Shown here in pieces: positions 7,022-8,157 of a stretch of 8,157 bases of DNA. How positions within the stretch are numbered: the stretch's first letter is position 1; each line of letters opens with the position of its first letter. The translations under genes and the position numbers were made by a program. Source of the stretch: Caulobacteraceae bacterium (GTDB lineage Bacteria > Pseudomonadota > Alphaproteobacteria > Caulobacterales > Caulobacteraceae); the NCBI GenBank assembly GCA_947484535.1, contig CANKPO010000047.1, positions 1 through 8,157 of the forward strand, read 5' to 3'. The notes under the pieces were generated by a model. It saw nothing but the letters and a program-made list of their open reading frames with translations. It had not been told where the DNA came from and ran no database searches.

Positions 7022-8143
7022 TTAGGCCCGTCGGCGGCAGACATCCACGACCCGATCGACGTCAATCACGCAGGCCGAGTCCCAGTTGCCATCGACGCTG
7101 ACAATGCTGCTGTCTGCATCAAAACTGGTGCCAGAAACAAAGCCGTAACGAACGCCGACAAGCGATGCTGCCGTCCAAAAATGGGCCTGGAGCATATATT
7201 CTGGAAAGAGCTCAATCAGGACCGCGCCTGGCTGGCAAAAGATCGCATTGATCAGCCCGGCCCCATGTTGTCCTACAACGATCTTTGCATTGGCAAAGAG
7301 AGCGATCTGCGCCCGAAGTGTCAGTTCTCCAGTAGCCACAATGTCAAAACTGGACTGCAACAGGCGGGCTTCGAGCTCGGCATTGTTAATCAAAGGTCGT
7401 GAAACAGCATCTCGGCGCGAGATATAGACCGATTGATCGACAGACGGCGCGGGCTGACCCTTGAGGGCATTGGCTTTGAGATAGTGTACCGCGTCTTTGA
7501 AGATCTGCGGGATTTCGCCAAAATAGATCGTGTCCATGAAATGTAGATCGTCGAAGGCCAGAACCTCATCGCCCGCGACAATGATGTCGGCCGCCTCGAT
7601 ACCCAAAATCTCAACCGTTTCCTTGGCAAAGCCGAGCAAGGAATCCGGCAAGACAATCTTTATGCCCAGCGGCTTCATCTTGGTGACATAGACATAGAGG
7701 TAGATCAGATTATCGGTCAGCCAGTGGGCATAGTTGGTATGGCCACTGTTAAAGCCCAAGAAACAAGGCTCAGTAATATCGCGCTCTGCGGCACGAGAAA
7801 CGACCAGATTGCCGTCGTTCCAATCCAAGATCGGTGCGCGAAGGTCGGTGGAAATCCACTGGGTGCTGGAGCGGTCAAAGGTGCCATCGTCAAAGATCAG
7901 CCCCCCTCGACGTCCTAGGGTGCGAACATTCGCGCCGCGCCACAGACGCAAAGGGTGGGACCTATAGGTTTCAGAGGCAAAGGGATACATGCCCTGTCCC
8001 CAACCGGCTATATGGTTCGCGAATATGTCAAAGGGATCGGGCGTTACTCGGACTATGCTATTGGCGGCCTCGATGGTCTCGACAATTTCGATGTCATTTG
8101 GCCAGACCGAGGCATTTTCGAAAAACAGTTGCCGAGGCTTCAT
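7022..8143 (-). CDS. GT61-family (DUF563) glycosyltransferase
   Basis: A 373-residue cytoplasmic protein with the pattern of the GT61/DUF563 family, which includes bacterial capsule and LPS glycosyltransferases as well as plant xylan arabinosyl- and xylosyltransferases. Visible landmarks are GHTNYAHWLTDNL (134-146), with the conserved His-Trp pair and downstream Asp, YISRRDA (240-246) followed by RPLINNAELEARL, and VVGQHGAGLINAIFCQPGAVLIELFPE (around 289-315), the family's strongest signature. There is no signal peptide or membrane segment, and the length is normal for bacterial members. ATG 8143 lies only 14 nt from the right edge, so its promoter and any upstream partner are outside the window; GTGAG just before it is a weak ribosome site. 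It converges on the second methyltransferase gene and probably adds a sugar to the same glycan. Donor and linkage cannot be read from the sequence. Confidence 0.9.
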   Translation of the reverse strand: MKPRQLFFENASVWPNDIEIVETIEAANSIVRVTPDPFDIFANHIAGWGQGMYPFASETYRSHPLRLWRGANVRTLGRRGGLIFDDGTFDRSSTQWISTDLRAPILDWNDGNLVVSRAAERDITEPCFLGFNSGHTNYAHWLTDNLIYLYVYVTKMKPLGIKIVLPDSLLGFAKETVEILGIEAADIIVAGDEVLAFDDLHFMDTIYFGEIPQIFKDAVHYLKANALKGQPAPSVDQSVYISRRDAVSRPLINNAELEARLLQSSFDIVATGELTLRAQIALFANAKIVVGQHGAGLINAIFCQPGAVLIELFPEYMLQAHFWTAASLVGVRYGFVSGTSFDADSSIVSVDGNWDSACVIDVDRVVDVCRRRA

Positions 8144-8157
8144 CTCACGCCCACCGA

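Noticed and set aside
6929..7402. 157-codon plus-strand open frame spanning the methyltransferase end and the GT61 gene
   Set aside because: It starts inside the methyltransferase in another frame and runs antisense through the GT61 signature region.

Overview
The window looks like a piece of a surface-glycan or polysaccharide assembly locus from a GC-rich Gram-negative bacterium, most likely an alphaproteobacterium. The reasons are the high GC with strong third-position bias, the short SleB-type cell-wall hydrolase with a single N-terminal membrane anchor, and the weak or absent Shine-Dalgarno sequences at several genes. I cannot name a genus. There are no RNA genes, insertion sequences, CRISPR arrays or phage genes.

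Layout: (i) positions 1-632, minus strand: the 5' part of a membrane-anchored SleB-type cell-wall hydrolase, cut by the left edge. (ii) 633-815: an AT-rich divergent intergenic region with two inverted repeats and promoter-like sequences. (iii) 816-1175, plus: a 119-residue protein I do not recognise. (iv) 1283-5161, plus: a 1292-residue multidomain enzyme with an N-terminal sulfotransferase-like domain, a long coiled coil with internal ~36-residue repeats, a GT2 glycosyltransferase domain and a C-terminal GT4-type domain. (v) 5215-6069 and 6100-7005, plus: two consecutive class I SAM-dependent methyltransferases, each starting with a CxxC...CxxC zinc-ribbon-like module. (vi) 7022-8143, minus, convergent: a GT61-family (DUF563) glycosyltransferase.

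How they may work together (inference): the fusion enzyme would add one or two sugars to a glycan and possibly sulfate it. The two zinc-ribbon methyltransferases would methylate the nucleotide sugar or the glycan, and the GT61 enzyme would add another residue. The plus-strand genes are spaced 107, 53 and 30 nt apart, which fits one transcription unit that may start in the 633-815 region. The hydrolase on the other side is probably an unrelated cell-wall gene. The most interesting element is the single-chain sulfotransferase / coiled coil / GT2 / GT4 protein, whose GT4 domain appears to lack both glutamates of the usual EX7E motif.
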